Below are positions 34,290 through 47,131 of a DNA stretch of 64,000 bases, one piece after another; positions within the stretch are counted from its first letter, which is position 1; every line of letters begins with the position of its first letter. The translations under genes and the position numbers were made by a program. Under the pieces are notes generated by a model. It did no database searches. It was given only the letters and a program-made list of their open reading frames with translations, and was not told the DNA's origin. The DNA is taken from contig NC_079478.1 in NCBI RefSeq assembly GCF_026230105.1, forward strand, positions 2,495,653 through 2,559,652. The letters are read 5' to 3'. Source of the DNA: Diorhabda sublineata (taxonomy: Eukaryota > Arthropoda > Insecta > Coleoptera > Chrysomelidae).

Positions 34290-35995
34290 TTTAATATTTC
34301 TAAAATTAAATTTTATCAGACTCTTTTAATTAAACGTTATGTGAATGACCCGTTTTGTTTCAATAACTCATATTCATACAAGAATTTAATCATCTTTATG
34401 AAAGTAACATGCTAGTTGGGATTTTTTTGAGTACCAGTTGGGAAAAATTACTTCTTATCAACCACCCTCAACCCACACCACCTTCTCAATATTAGTTTAT
34501 TCTCCTGTAAAGCATTCAAAATCCATTCTCACAGTTTCAGTAAATAGAGTTTGTTCCGTTTGAATTTTACGTGGTGTCATTGCAAATTGCTTATCTTTAA
34601 ACTGTTTTTAAGGCGTGTATTCACATTGTAACATTACTATAAAAGAGAAAAAGAAGTCGTAGAGAGAAGCTTGAAATATGATTAACTTATGGTAAGATTC
34701 AACAAAGAATATTAGTTTTGATCAATTGTACCAATCAACATACTGTAAGAAGTCAATTTTTAGATTAAAAATTGTCGTGTTATTAACTCACAGGTGAGTT
34801 ATCAAGAAATCAGTTATTCGTATGTTGAAATTCAAAGTCGAGAAAAGTTAGTGATTAGTATTTAGTTAGTTATTTTATGCAATTTACTCAATAATTTGAG
34901 TTATGCTTTTAAAAATAACTAATAATAATTATCGAATTAAATTCGACAAATTTCCTGATTACTGATAATATTGATATTTATATAACGGGATTTGTGGGTA
35001 AATACTTGGCTTGAAAAACTTTTACATTGGTAAGAGTGCACTTATAGCCTGTTTTATAATCGAATGAACTCAACCTATATTGTAATATGTATCAAGGGTA
35101 ACGGTGTATGAAGAATCTGTCTTCTCTAGGAAAGAGGTGCTGATAGTCCTCACTGTAATACACTTGCCTGCTCCTATAAGCTCACTAACACCCTATCTTT
35201 TCTATTTCCATGATATCTACTGATCAATATCATGAAATTAAGGAATACATCCAATTTCGTATAAGCCCTACCTAAAATAGATCCCTCAGTGTGATTGATT
35301 CCTCTTAAATACCCATTATTTTTGATAATCTTTTCATGAAACGTTTTTATAAACTATCAGTAGTAAATAAACACGACTCTAGAAGTTTCTAATGATCTTG
35401 AAGACGGCATACCTTACTTATCATTCAATTTCCAGTGATTTTCCGAGCGTTTTAATTTATTATCATCGTTTCGTATACACAACAGTAGGTATTCATCCTG
35501 TCGACAAAACCGTATTTTACGATCCCTACAACGTTATCAAACTAGCGACGAGAACAGATCGTCATATCAGTATGCAGCTCATGTCCAAGCTTGACCACTG
35601 AACGTTATGTTGACAATCCACTCTGGTATATCTAGTCTAGTTGTTAGTTATAAGTACTTCCAGTTCAACTCGAACTATCAAAGAATGATGAACTATAACT
35701 TTCACTATATCGACTAAATCAGTGGTGTACATTTACTAAGGGTTAATTTAATATTTTATCATTTTAAATCCATGATATCTGATCTTTGTTCAATGATGAA
35801 CAATGTAAAAATGAAGGAATAAAGAAGCATTTAGTCTTATTTAACTATCAATAGTGTTTAAATATCTTTCTTGGACAGATCTGATTCAAATACTTCCTAG
35901 AGGTATCTTGGATCATCAAATAGAGGTTTCCAAAAAATCATCTTGCCGATTTAAAACCAATTACAATTAAGGTGTCTCAATTAATTTTTTTTTAT
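34290..35995. other. Stretch without recognisable gene
   Basis: No gene is supported. A 69-codon frame at 35392-35601 (+) contains 'VYTTVGIHP', discussed among the rejected items. Confidence 0.45.
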
Positions 35996-35999
35996 ACAC

Positions 36000-37155
36000 G
36001 ACGAATCTATTCTTCCTCGGGGAGTGCTTTGCTGTGATCCTTGGAAAGTTTAGAAGCCAAATTAGTGCTTGCGAAGAAAATATCCATTGTTTTGTTTAAT
36101 TCCTACACAGCCTGGGACTAAATATATATTCGATGTGTCAAGATAATATGGACCTGCTGGTTATCGTCCTACATATATCTCCATTTTGCCTCGAAATGCT
36201 AACAACAACTCGTCAACAGTCACATATTCGAAGAAAGAGAAATTATACGGTACATTAGCATTAAATTCATCAAAAAATGTCCTCACTGTTGTCAGTTTAT
36301 CATATTTTTGTCGTTCTGGCCTCGTTGTTTTTTCGTCCAGTCGAAAATTTTGAAGCAAGAAATTGAGTCTTCCTAATGACATTGTCATCCTGAATATTTC
36401 GAATCTCATGCCATTTGTTCTGTTCGAAAGAGATCGTGAATGTTGTAATGATTGCTTTCCAATTTACCAGAAATATAAAGCAATCCAAGCAGTGCTTCTA
36501 TGTCATCTTATTCCGTTGGTCTTGTCGTTTCTGAGTATTGTTTTCTCTCAATCTCCATATTTGTGCGTGCTAAAATATCTTCATGTCATCTGTGATAAAT
36601 AAAGCCCATATTTTAGCTGTTACTGTCTATTATTTTGCTTCTCCTTTTACTTTCGGCAGCTGAGTTATAATGTTGTCAGCACGAGTTTTGAAGTTTGAAT
36701 ATTTTCCTAACCGTTCCTCCCATTTGGTGCCATCTTTTGATATGGACCAAGATACACGATGTTTTCTCAATTCAAATGCATCTATCTCCCTATCATATAT
36801 GTCTTGAACTATATCAGAATTCTCATCTTCTTCAAGACTGCTGTCACTGTCATAAGCTTCTTCATTTCCTTCTGTTTCAGTTTCACCTCAAAGATGCTGG
36901 AATCTTTCCTGTTCGTCTTCATAACTTCCTGAAGCTATTTTCTTCGAACAATTCTAAATAAATAATAGTTAGTAAACTTAGTAAAGTTAGTCTGTAGGAC
37001 CTAGCAGGTGTTAATCACGAAGAGACCTCACTCGAAACCACGTTTGACACATGCAATCCACAATTTTGTACTGAAAAGAGATGTTTGGGGTAGGAAGGTA
37101 CTGGAAGCGTGTCACAATCGTACATTTTCGAAAAAGTTGGTCTCTTAGATGACAT
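36000..37155 (-). pseudogene. piggyBac-like transposase relic
   Basis: Minus strand. A Met codon at 37153-37155 begins 'MSSKRPTFSKMYDC'. An acidic N-terminal region ('EGNEEAYDSDSSLEEDENSD', about 36875-36815) is followed by 'DGTKWEERLGKY' (near 36735), 'ADNIITQLPKVKGEAK' and 'ALFITDDMKIF'. The catalytic core follows in 36161-36409: 'FRMTMSLGRLNFLLQNFRLD', 'TRPERQKYDKLTTVRTFFDE' and 'EYVTVDELLLAFRGK'. The aspartate of 'TVDE' is the first of the piggyBac DDD triad. 'PAGPYYLD' and 'MDIFFASTNLASKLSKDH' (the usual 'DN.FTS..LA..L' region, second aspartate) continue to about 36000 through stops. The third aspartate region and the C-terminal cysteine-rich domain are absent. Breaks are few, so this is younger than most relics here. 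Terminal repeats and the TTAA target were not resolved. Confidence 0.85.
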
Positions 37156-37159
37156 GTTA

Positions 37160-38290
37160 GCTTCAGAAGGTTAATACAGAGTTCAGTAACTTTCAGATAA
37201 CAATTGTTTGTTCTTTACATTTTATTTTCTACAACAGTGAGGATCGTTTTGTCTTCAACAGATGCAATTGTCGAAATTTCAAAATTTTCTTTTTCCATTC
37301 ATTCTTATTTTAAATAATTTGGTACGACACTGATGACAAGTGCACTTCACTAGTAGTTGTACTCGTAAAGTACTGTTTCTTACTTCTTATTCTTCTCTTC
37401 TTTCTGCTCTTGTTTTTTTACAAGCCTTATGTTTTAGTGAGGCATTTGTATTAGTTGTTACAGTTTACTTGAATAGAATTATCATTTGGATCGTAGATAA
37501 AGTCTCTTGTATTTTCTGCTGCAAACAAGCCAACAACAAAAAAATGTTGCAGTTATTCTGTATCTTGAATCTTTATTTCTGTTACTGCCAATATAATATT
37601 CTTTTCAGTATAAATATAGTTTTTATTATAACTACTAAAACAGGCATAGTACCAGAAGATTTTTACATCGATGATAACACTCGACAAAGAAATATAATTT
37701 AAGATTCTGACATTTCTTAACATGATTCTTATATGATAAACGTCTAGTATTTCGTATCGGAAGATTCAAAAGAAGCCGAATCAAATTAGATTTATAGTTC
37801 TCCGTTATATACGAAAGTAGAAAACTCCAATAAAAAAAGGAAAGTTATGTCAGATATCGTACATAATTCATCTGCCACCTCCGGATTCCAGTAGTTTTTC
37901 CTTCCGGGTACATTTCCAAGAGTAGTCTAGACGTTTCCCAAGTATTTTCTCTCTTTTCCGATGTTATACGTGAATCAAATAGTAAACACGATAATTTTGT
38001 TGGAGAAGCATCACCAATAGATTTAATGAAATGGAATAATTAGTTAGCGGGAGGGAAAGGAAAACATCAAGAAAAGGCGAGAAGCTCTTGTTAGTGTAAC
38101 GATTTTCATTTGAAAAGAAAAGCTCTTCTCAATTGAGTTACGTCATTAAGCGTATATTTAGTACAGGGCATCTAAATAAATTAAAATTACTTCATGAAGA
38201 TTAATTATTGCTAATATCTTCATCTACTCATATTAACATAATAATAATTCAACTGCTTTTGAACAATTGATAGAATTGCTAAACAAACAA
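37160..38290. other. Stretch without recognisable gene
   Basis: A 120-codon hydrophobic plus-strand frame (37340-37702) has no recognisable domain. The rest is AT-rich filler. Confidence 0.4.
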
Positions 38291-38298
38291 CTGAAGCT

Positions 38299-39050
38299 TT
38301 ATTCATAGAAGGTTTCCTCCTGAGTCTTCAACCATTTTTCAGCTCGTTGAAGTATTGACCACCAAACAAAGATTTTATATAAGATATAGATCGAAGTCGC
38401 CAGAAGTGTGGTCCAAGATGTACGGACTTTAATGAAATTCGTCTCAGTGAAAATTCCGTCAGTCACCTTTTGACAGTAACCTTCGGCATTTTTCTTTGTA
38501 ATGCGTGGAGTAATTTCTTGATTTTTTCTCACTAAACATTTGCAGTGGTAGAAAATCAAGTAAATGCCTTTTTTGTCCCAAGAAATTGTGTACATAAGTT
38601 TTTCAAGTGTCAAATTTTTTTTACGCTCAACTTAACGTGTGCCTGCATTTCAATTGATTGTCGCTTAGTTTCTGTAGTGTTTTAAGATGCCCAAGTCATC
38701 TCCCGTGACTATCCAAAAAATAAAATCATCACCGTCTTCATTGTGGCATAGCAAAAAATGAAATACACCGGCTATTCGTTATTTTCTGTGTTATTCAGGA
38801 AGCAACGTGAGCAAAGTTTTCGAAATTTCAGTTCTTTGGTAACAAATTAGTCAATTAGTGATCGCAAAATTTGCAAAAATTCCACAGCAAGAGCACGAAT
38901 TGTAAACTTACGGTTTTGCTCAAGATTTTCTTCAATTGCGTGAATTAGTTCATCAGTAACCAAACACAGTCGACCACATCGTGCATTTGCTTGATCTGTT
39001 TGCTTAATCTTTCGATCATTCAATCACTCATAGCATTCTGTACAGATACT
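38299..39050 (-). pseudogene. Mariner transposase relic D
   Basis: Minus strand. The N-terminal part reads 'TECYEWLNDRKIK'-like sequence, then 'GRLCLVTDELIHAIEENLEQ' and 'NRKFTIRALAVEF' (about 38970-38870), then 'VTKELKFRKLC' near 38840. The catalytic-domain part gives 'MYTISWDKKGIYLI' within 38299-38613, equivalent to 'ATVFWD.KGI.LIDF', and the C-terminus ends 'AEKWLKTQEETFYE'. Mariner proteins share this order. The catalytic 'DE' and 'HDNA' motifs are unrecognisable, and several frameshifts are needed. It belongs to a subfamily different from A, B and F and from C and G. Confidence 0.7.
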
Positions 39051-41130
39051 CTGCAGATTTATAATGACAGATTTGGTTTCAGAAGCGGCGACCTTGAATA
39101 AACGCTGATATCCTAAAGAAACACTACTTGAGTCAGATTAACTGCGTGCATGCTCGGAATAGGTTAGGTTAGGACTGCGGCTGCAGAGCTGCAACTAATA
39201 GAAATAAAAACGGAAGTGTTTATGCCCCATACCAATGCTGATTATTTCTAAACATTAAAATATATAAACAATTTATTAATAAGTAATATAGTTTGTACAA
39301 ACCTTTATTTAGTATCAACAAAGACCTAGTAACAAATATATTTCTAATTCGATTCATTACACCTATTTTATACAAGTCATAACACCGAAATTTTCTGTTC
39401 TAATCAAGGTTTTTAATCCCAAATGAGTTGCTTGGAGAAAGTTGATTCCAAAGTTAAACCAGGACATCATTAAATCCAAATAACAATTATTTTATTCTAG
39501 TCTACAAGCAGTGGCCCGGCAAATGTTCGAAATTAACAATTACCTGTTGTAAGAGATCACCGTCGTTTAGTAGTTAGAAGAGGGAGAGACCAAATTAAAT
39601 TGGAACGTGTGCTGCAGCTCAGAGAAGAAAGCTGCAGAACGCATAGGTGTCGCTATGGGAGACGGCTTTGACTTTGAAAACAAAAAAGCTGATCAACTTT
39701 GAATTAATCATTTTCTTAACGTATATAAATACTTCCCTTTCAAGCCAACTTCCTTAATAAAAGACGAAATTATAAAGAAATTTTCATCGAAAAAATTACC
39801 TGAACCAACATCTTTTATTATAACAATGGATTTTTTGGAGCTTTATGATACTTTGGACTAATTGGACTATTAAAGTCTCCATTAATGTTTTTTTACTGAC
39901 CACAGAAGAAAATACTAGAGGGAATTTAATAAATACTGGAAAAGAGCAGTAAATGAACATGAAAATCTGTAGATATATTTCAATTTTAAGTTGGGAGCTA
40001 ATTAATTATGTAGAGGAAAGGAGAATTATCCCAGGTATTGAAAAGTGTCCGTTGAAAGGTGGAAAATTAAGGTGGCGCTTTAGTAGCAAGCGGAATGAGT
40101 TTAAAAACAGCGCCAAACATTATTAGAGCTGGATAGTGAATTAAATTCTTATTTCAAACTCATAAATATTTTAACAACAATGAAGTCAGTGAATTTACAA
40201 CAATATAATAACCAAGGTTTATAAAAAAGCATTTTGATATCAAATCACGAATTTTGAAGGTTATGATAACCAAATTCTTTTTAAATACGTGAGTTGTTGA
40301 GATTTTGAAAACTGAATAATATTCCTCAACTACTTAGTATGTCAAATAACAAATTTTTTAGCCCATCAAATCTCACTCTATTTGCTGTAATTTGCTTTTC
40401 ACAATTTAATACTTTTTGAAAATTTTCCCAATTAAAGACGGTTTCTCCTTACCTCTAAACTTCATATTATATATTCTTGCATATCAATCAAATTTTTGGT
40501 TTCGTTTAAGAAATAATGAAACTTGAGATTGGAGCCGCACAAAATCGATTGGATACTAGATGACTAGAATTGCCCCGCCGCTGCAACTCTGCGTACATGT
40601 ATATCGTGTTGTATTTAGTTTAGAAATAAGGGCTGGTCTGCTAAAATTGTTGCAGAAAAGTCTGAACTTGATACTAGGGTCGAACTTTGAGGCTGAATGC
40701 ACAAAACGAATGAATAATGCTAATTCCTTGCGAAATGCATGGAAATCAGTCAAACGAGGGTCTCGACAGTTTTCTACACGTGTTTCATTAAAATGTAATA
40801 AAGTGGGTGTGTTGGTGACTAATAAGATTTTAAAATAGAGCTAGGGGAGTTGCTGTGAATTTAGTTTTTCAGATCTTGTTTGTAGAAAATCTTGAAACAA
40901 AATTAGATTCCAAACAATGAACAAATGGGGACATTGTATCGAAAACATACGACAAAAATTATAAAAGACGGGATAAAAATTTCATTCATTGTAAAGGTTA
41001 TTTCTACGAGGGTAGTTCAAACATAATCCATAATTTTTGAATGAACGCGCGGAATATTTACTAAAAGTGTTTTTTTATAAAGCATAGAGAACAACCAGGA
41101 CCGCGTAACCTACTTATAGCCATGAGCAAG
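39050..41130. other. Stretch without recognisable gene
   Basis: Contains a two-unit telomere-like 'ttaggttagg' at 39164-39173. Overlapping opposite-strand frames at 40556-40838 have no recognisable domain. Otherwise empty. Confidence 0.45.
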
Positions 41131-41142
41131 TAGAATTGACCA

Positions 41143-41690
41143 GTGTCATGCATCATTTTTCGTTTTTCGGTCTATTATAATGTAAAATCAGAGGAAATTA
41201 ATCGAAAATTACTCGTACGATTCAGGGTTGAGCAACATTCCAAGACAAAAGTATATGAATGGCGCTTATTTTTCCGAATAGGCCGAGAAGTGGTTGCAAA
41301 CTGTAGAAAAACTTATATCGAAAGACCAACGCAGATCTTCGCGCTTTATGGCTAAAAAATTGGTTAGTATTGAGCAAATATTTCATGAACAGCAAAATTT
41401 TAGCCAGATGGGTGCCAAAACTTCAAAATTTTGAGCAAAAATTCACACACTGGGAGCCTCTTCACGAATTTGATTGGCAAACACTGAAGCATTCTCCTTA
41501 TTGCCTCGATTTGTATTATTTATTTGGTCCATTCGATTCGTAAGCAAGAATCCTTCGTGCGTAAATGATAACGTGACAAGCCAAGAGATGTTTACAAAAA
41601 AGGCAACATTTTCATTAAAAACCTTTGATTTCCCAGAAAAAGAAAAGATAACTATGTCGTGAGGAAGCACGAATAACTTTGTATTTGTAG
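41143..41690 (+). pseudogene. Mariner relic E with internal deletion
   Basis: The 5' part (41143-41355) reads like a mariner N-terminal HTH: 'YYNVKSEEINRKLLVRFRVE' followed by 'KTKVYEWRLFFRIGRE', which fits 'FC..LGKSA.ET...L...YG......TQVFEWH..F..GRE'. About 60 bases later the frame gives 'EFDWQTLKHSPYCLDLYYLF', the equivalent of 'WE.L.HPPYSPDLAPSD..LF' at the far end of the catalytic domain, followed by a decayed C-terminus. The whole central catalytic region is missing, giving a roughly 550-bp element with transposase ends but no core, as in non-autonomous deletion derivatives. Confidence 0.65.
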
Positions 41691-41699
41691 AGATCTCAA

Positions 41700-44060
41700 T
41701 AAATTTTATTCAGCCATATTGAGTGAAGTGGCTTTCCTTCACTTTTACTTACTGATGAATATTCCTTAATCAAGCAAATATTGGACATTTAACAGATCTT
41801 GGGTATAGTAAATACAGAGGAATAAACTCCATACCATTCACTATTTTTACAAAATTTCAAATAAATAGTCGTTATACGATTCGGGAAATCTCAACACTTC
41901 ATTGATTGTTATGTTTTGTTTAATATGGTAGCCCTGATAAAATCGACAGACAAGTTAAGGTTATAATAACAGCTGGAATGTTATGTTGGTAATCACGCAA
42001 TTATTTGTAAATTCTCGAAGAATATTAATCTAGAAATTAATTGTTTGGCTCAGCTACACCTTATAATCAATTTTTATTAATGTACTGTCTTTCCAATTAT
42101 GTATAAATCCGCCATAATATGAAAATTTTCTAACTATAAAGATAATAAAAATTCATATCAAAAACCAAATACGATCCTGCTTGATATCTTTGAAAAGCTA
42201 GAGAATAACAGTAGAAGAATGAGTTCACTTGTTAACAGAAGTACTAATTAGAATTGTACTTGTAATTAATGGTTTTCAAACTGAATATATTCATTATTAT
42301 GTGAGGTGTCTTGTTTATTAGTTTCAACGGGAAAAGTAACAGCGATTTAAGTATTATTGTTACTACCCCGAGCAGTATCTATGAATATTTCTATTAATAT
42401 TACATAGAATTTCTTGAAACGAGATCATCTATACGTGGAGTTAACTATTTTCCAAAACAATACTCTCATTATAAAAGCAAAGCTGTCTCATGAGCTCTAA
42501 AGGTAAAAATAAAAGAAAACCATTTGTTTTAGTACGTGATTTGATATATTCTAATCCATATATTTATTCAATTTGCGTTTATATTAATTTTTACATAAAG
42601 AATGTCTTGAATGATTCCATTCTTAGCGGGTAAGTACACCGGATAGAGTCCCTGCGTTACTGAACAATATCTTTTGCAAACTAACTCACTCTATTTTTAG
42701 CTGTGAGTCTAAGCTATATAAATGTTTCATTAAGAGTTTCAATCGTTCGCCAAGCAAGCTGTTCTTAACAAACTTTTTTTATGTAAAAACTTCTTGAAGT
42801 ATTCTAGAAAGACTGAGGGGATTCTACAGGTTTGTATTTCTCCAAAAGAAATACAATTTAGGAAATACTAATTTATGTGGAATTATGTTGAGTAGTTCAG
42901 GTGAGCATCTGCCAATAAATCAAAATGAGGTCAGCGACATTTTCTCAATGCACTGAGCTGTCCAAGTTTGTGGCCAACGCAATACTCCAAAGATAGACAA
43001 ATGTGAACCTTGAAGAGGATTAGAAGCTGTTGGTTAGGTGGAGTATACAGCTTTTTGATATTAAAGAACACTCCAAGTTCTTGTGAAGCGTGTCGTGATA
43101 TGTCCCTACAGGATTAAATCCGAAGCGCCATCGCCAGCTATCTTTGTAAACAGCCTTATTTGTGATGCAAAGAATTATTGTCAAAGTGAATGGCACTAAA
43201 GTACAAAGTTAAAGCAAGGTCCGAAAATGGGTCAGTGACTTCAAACATAGTTTGTTGTGTCATTGCAGTCCCAATTTCGCTCCAATCGATTTTCACCTTT
43301 GCAATACCTCAAACGCCATCTAGATCTAGAATCAATTTAGCAATAACAAAAATTGAAAGCGACCCTGAAGCAGACAATAATAAAAAATTATTTGTATCAA
43401 GTGTATGATTGAATCGGGCAATTATGTAGAAAAATAGGCAAAAGTATGTGAGTACTTATAGAACAGCCCTCGTACAACATGAGCAAGGAGATACGGAGCT
43501 AATAACCCATATATTATATAAAGAAAGAAATATTAGAAATATTAAACATAAACAAAAAAAATTACTGAGGTAGTCTATCAGAAGGTCCTAGATTGGGTTA
43601 CTATATAGATTATTAGGTATTTACTCACATTTTAAAATAGCTCCGTAAGTTTGTGGAACGCTTTTTTTCTCAAATTATCTTTAATTACCTACCAGTGTCA
43701 TGACGTGAGTCGAAAATTATGTTTAAAAGGTTTTTTGTTTGTTTGGAACGTCGCTGTTTCTAAAATAGGTTGTTATGTTTTTGTTACAAGTCTTTTTATG
43801 GAACTATAATTGACAGTTATTCAAATTAAGTGAGTTAACGAGTATGTGTAGCTTCCAATCGTAAAAAAATTGACGCGTTTAAAAGTGTAATTTAATGATA
43901 GTCAATTTTCTAAGTGGACGAAAATTGTTGTATTTTCTTCATCTCACTTCTAAAATCATAAAATAATTATACTATTCAGTACGATCAACTTTGCAATATT
44001 AAAATTTAGTGAGAGTTAATTTATCGATGTTTTTTTTTAACTAAAATCAAATAATAATCA
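41700..44060. other. Stretch without recognisable gene
   Basis: A 72-codon frame at 43190-43408 (+) ends 'KIESDPEADNNKKLFVSSV'. It looks protein-like but matches nothing I know. No other feature is supported. Confidence 0.4.
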
Positions 44061-44075
44061 AATAATAAACTTTGT

Positions 44076-44345
44076 CTAGGTGCTTTTCGATCTAGCCCTA
44101 TAGAAAGCCTTAACTATGAAGCTAATGATCCAATTTGGATCAGACGACAGCAGCTACCAAAACCAACACCAAAAATTTATTCCAACCATCAGCCATTCCA
44201 CTAATAAAGCCCGTCCCATTTATTTTACCACAGCTTCTTAACGACATAGACCTCTTACAAACAAGTACTTTTCCTATTCCCAGTAACCCACCATGGACCA
44301 TTTCATCATCGCTAAGGACTTAAAATCTCACTTTAAAAGAAAAAT
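44076..44345 (+). pseudogene. Jockey/CR1-like retrotransposon, post-RT fragment
   Basis: 'GAFRSSPIESLNYEAND' followed by 'PIWIRRQQL' (44081-44160) matches the conserved segment downstream of the RT in jockey-, R1- and CR1-like elements ('GAFRTSP..SL..EA.EPPL..RR..L'). A frame change then leads to 'IPLIKPVPFILPQL' and 'IPSNPPWTIS', the proline-rich linker that usually precedes RNase H in such elements. The RNase H 'TDGS' motif itself was not found. Confidence 0.6.
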
Positions 44346-45189
44346 GAGCGTAATGTGGCAGCAAAACTTGAACACTTATTGTTTTCGACGAATCCAGTGA
44401 TATTGAGATCAAATCAAGTTTGCTTATCACAAAATAGGAGGAGGTACCAAAATCAATGGAGATACTGGAGCAGAAATAAATAACTACATGTTTTATATAT
44501 GCATCCTCTAAATTACAGTAGTCATTGTACTGCATGAAGTTCATGTTATCACCAAAAGCCAAAAAAATGTCATAACATATAATTACAACTAAAATGTTGT
44601 AGGTAAATATGTGAATAAAGTACTTTCTCTGTATTTATATCCCAATATTCATTGTTACAGTCGTAGAAAAAGTATAGTGTACAACTTGAGGTAATAGTCA
44701 TAATTCATATATTACATAATCTTGTGAGTTATGACCTATATTACTGTTAAATATTACTGTTGAATGAGATCCATTTGAATGACAAGTTAACAATCGAATG
44801 CGATTCGAACTTGGCTTTTCTACTAAAATGAGATAATTTTTTGTTATTTTTCGAGTACTAATTTATTCTTCTCCTCTTTGTGAAATGCTTCTATAACAGA
44901 AATACTTCAAATTAAAACGTTTTGGATCGAAATAAAAAAATATTCATTGTTTTTTTACTATAATTTCCTTGTACAAATGAAATTAAAAGATTGAGATATC
45001 TACAGCTGAAGATATTTCTTTTTAATGCTGTATTGACCAATCAAAGAACATCTTATTTTGTTTTATTACCAAGTCTACATATTGCTAGCTTATTTCTACT
45101 GTCAGGATGCAAGAAAATATATGTAATTCATTATAAATTCAGCCAAATGTTTTCCCCTAGAAAATTTTGTTCCCTAAAGAATTCCATGT

Positions 45190-46085
45190 TTTTACCGTAG
45201 ACATCCAATCTCGGGAAAATAAATATTAATATCGCCATAGCCTGGAAAAGGTTGTTTACGTTTCTAAATTTGATTACGTTGGAACTTTGAATTCTGTCTG
45301 CTCGTATAATGTTCGATAAAAAAAATTCATTGATATCAAAATCAATATTGTTGAGACAATTTGGATCCGATAATATATTTATGTTTGAGGAACTCCATCT
45401 ACAGCAAACATGCGGAACTTGATTTTTTTTGATAAAGCGGCAATATATAATTCCCATTTCAAGGAATTGTCCACAACAAGAATTTAACAGATTCAACGAC
45501 GTCAATGGGGGTGTTGCTTAATAAAAAAGGCTGCAATATATTTTTATATGATAAAACTTTAATTATAGAAACGTTGAGACGCAGAAGATTAGAATCGCAA
45601 CATGATTTAAGGGTGATTAGGTCACTGGATATGGTCCTAAGAAGTACGGTGAGATCAGGGTTGCTTTAAGAGAAATATATTTTACCACTGAAGCCTAGAT
45701 TTGCAATGTAGCTGATGAACAGATAATACAAAATAAGGCCTTGATGTGATCCACATTCTATTAGCTTGCAAGAGTACATCGTGGCATCAATCCTTACAAG
45801 CTGACTTCTGTTGGTTAGGTACGACTAAAACCATGCGAGAGGTGTTTCCCTGAAGTGCATTTTGTTAATTAAAATATTCTGATTAACACAATAGAACGCA
45901 TTAGAAAAATCACAGAAGGTTGTTGTTGTAGTCAATATTCCAAATGTTTTTGTCGAGATGGGTGCTACTCATTTTTGTAAATATTTAAGGAATTCAATGT
46001 CACTTTTTTTTCTAAACGTTTGTATTAAATATTTACCACACCTTCCGAAAAGAGTTTGCACTTTGTGACGTATATATTCTCTTGC
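45190..46085 (-). pseudogene. Jockey/CR1-like reverse transcriptase relic, catalytic box deleted
   Basis: Minus strand. 'IEFLKYLQK' (near 46005), then 'TFCDFSNAFYCVNQNILINK' (about 45925-45870; usual form 'DFSKAFDCVNH.IL..KL') and 'LAWF.SYLTNRSQLVRID' (about 45838-45785), then 'SCKLIECGSHQG' (usual 'CGVPQGS.LGP') and 'IANLGFSGKIYFS' with 'SNPDLTVLLRTISSDLIT' (about 45690-45600). Next come 'NLLRLNVSIIKVLSYKN' and 'IGIIYCRFIKK'-type sequence near 45450. Where FADDT should lie between 'KIY' and 'SNPDL' (near 45667) the bases are missing, so the metal-binding box is deleted. The same family appears on the opposite strand at 53110-53860. Confidence 0.8.
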
Positions 46086-46344
46086 AGTGCCATTGAGGTT
46101 GCTCTTGGTTTATAACTGATCTATCAATCCCACTATTCCGGCAAGACTTTAATATGCTACCCAGCTCTGATACTGATGAATTTTCATACGTATTATTGCA
46201 CATGGAATGCGAAAGTGGAATAGGATGATGGGTCCCAATTTCGAGAGTGTTCGATATAGAAAAAGGGGATTTTCGTTGCGATAGACCAATAATAGGCTAC
46301 ACGGAGCGATAGAACAAGGAAAGGAAATATCATTCGAAGGCACA

Positions 46345-46765
46345 AATCTAACCTATCCAAACTTAATATAACTTCACCTATCCTAGCCTAATCCAACGTA
46401 ACATAACTTAACCTAATCTGACGAAACCAAACAATAATTAATGCTACGATACCTTAGATAATACTACTTCGAAGGACTGATCACAGCCCTTCGTGAATTT
46501 ATCCTATAAACCATCTCGCAAGAAAAATTTGCTTTATATTTCCTATATATCTTTTTGTTATAGTTTCTACAGTATCCAACCTAAACCTAACCTAACTTAA
46601 CGTGACCTAATTTATAATAACCTAACGTAACCTAGCATAAAGGTATGACATCAAACCAAACCAGAATCAACCCGAAAATGTTGTAGATAAATATCACTTT
46701 GGTGGGTTGATCACCGCCCTTTACCATATCAACTATCTCGCAATAAAAATTTGGATAGAGATCAA
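46345..46765. repeat. Duplicated segment with CCTAA-like runs
   Basis: Two related segments, about 46345-46520 and about 46573-46765. Each opens with runs of 'cctaa'/'taacc' pentamers in degenerate form ('cctaacctaacttaacg', 'cataacttaacctaatctg'), then shares 'gaaaccaaac' and 'ttgatcac.gccctt', and ends 'atctcgca..aaaaattt'. CCTAA is the complement of the common insect telomere unit TTAGG. The resemblance may be to a dispersed repeat family rather than to telomeres. Confidence 0.55.
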
Positions 46766-47131
46766 AAAACTTCCGAAATTCAACTCTTTTTATCTCCGTT
46801 CGATCAATAGCTCACGAACCATCTAGAAAACTTTTCAAAAATAAAAACCAAAAGCTGAATATCGATCATACTTATTATTAAAAAGGTCATGCTTAACACA
46901 GAAATAGTCCGTAGACTTAAAATTCACATATATTAACTCAACATATTCTTAATCAATTATGTGTCATAAATTAAAGTTTATGGCAGTATCAGAAGACAAC
47001 ATACTTAATCGTTAGACCTGGCAGCGCTCACACCATAATCATATTGGCCAAGAGCCGGTTTTTTTTTATAAAAAACGTACGGGGACAGGTATTTTTTTAA
47101 ATATGTTCAGGGGTGTCCCCTGAATGTAAAT

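Noticed and set aside
35392..35601. Short plus-strand frame with 'VYTTVGIHP', reminiscent of TatD-type DNases ('TVGIHP')
   Set aside because: Only this hexapeptide fits; the surrounding residues do not follow the family and no further exon-like part was found.
37340..37702. 120-codon hydrophobic frame
   Set aside because: Composition is typical of AT-rich chance frames, and there is no domain or supporting neighbour.
45131..45300. Opposite-strand frames (44991-45200 + and the distal part of 45131-45505 -) as a separate gene
   Set aside because: They overlap each other, and the minus-strand part is adjacent to the RT relic. Neither contains an independent domain.
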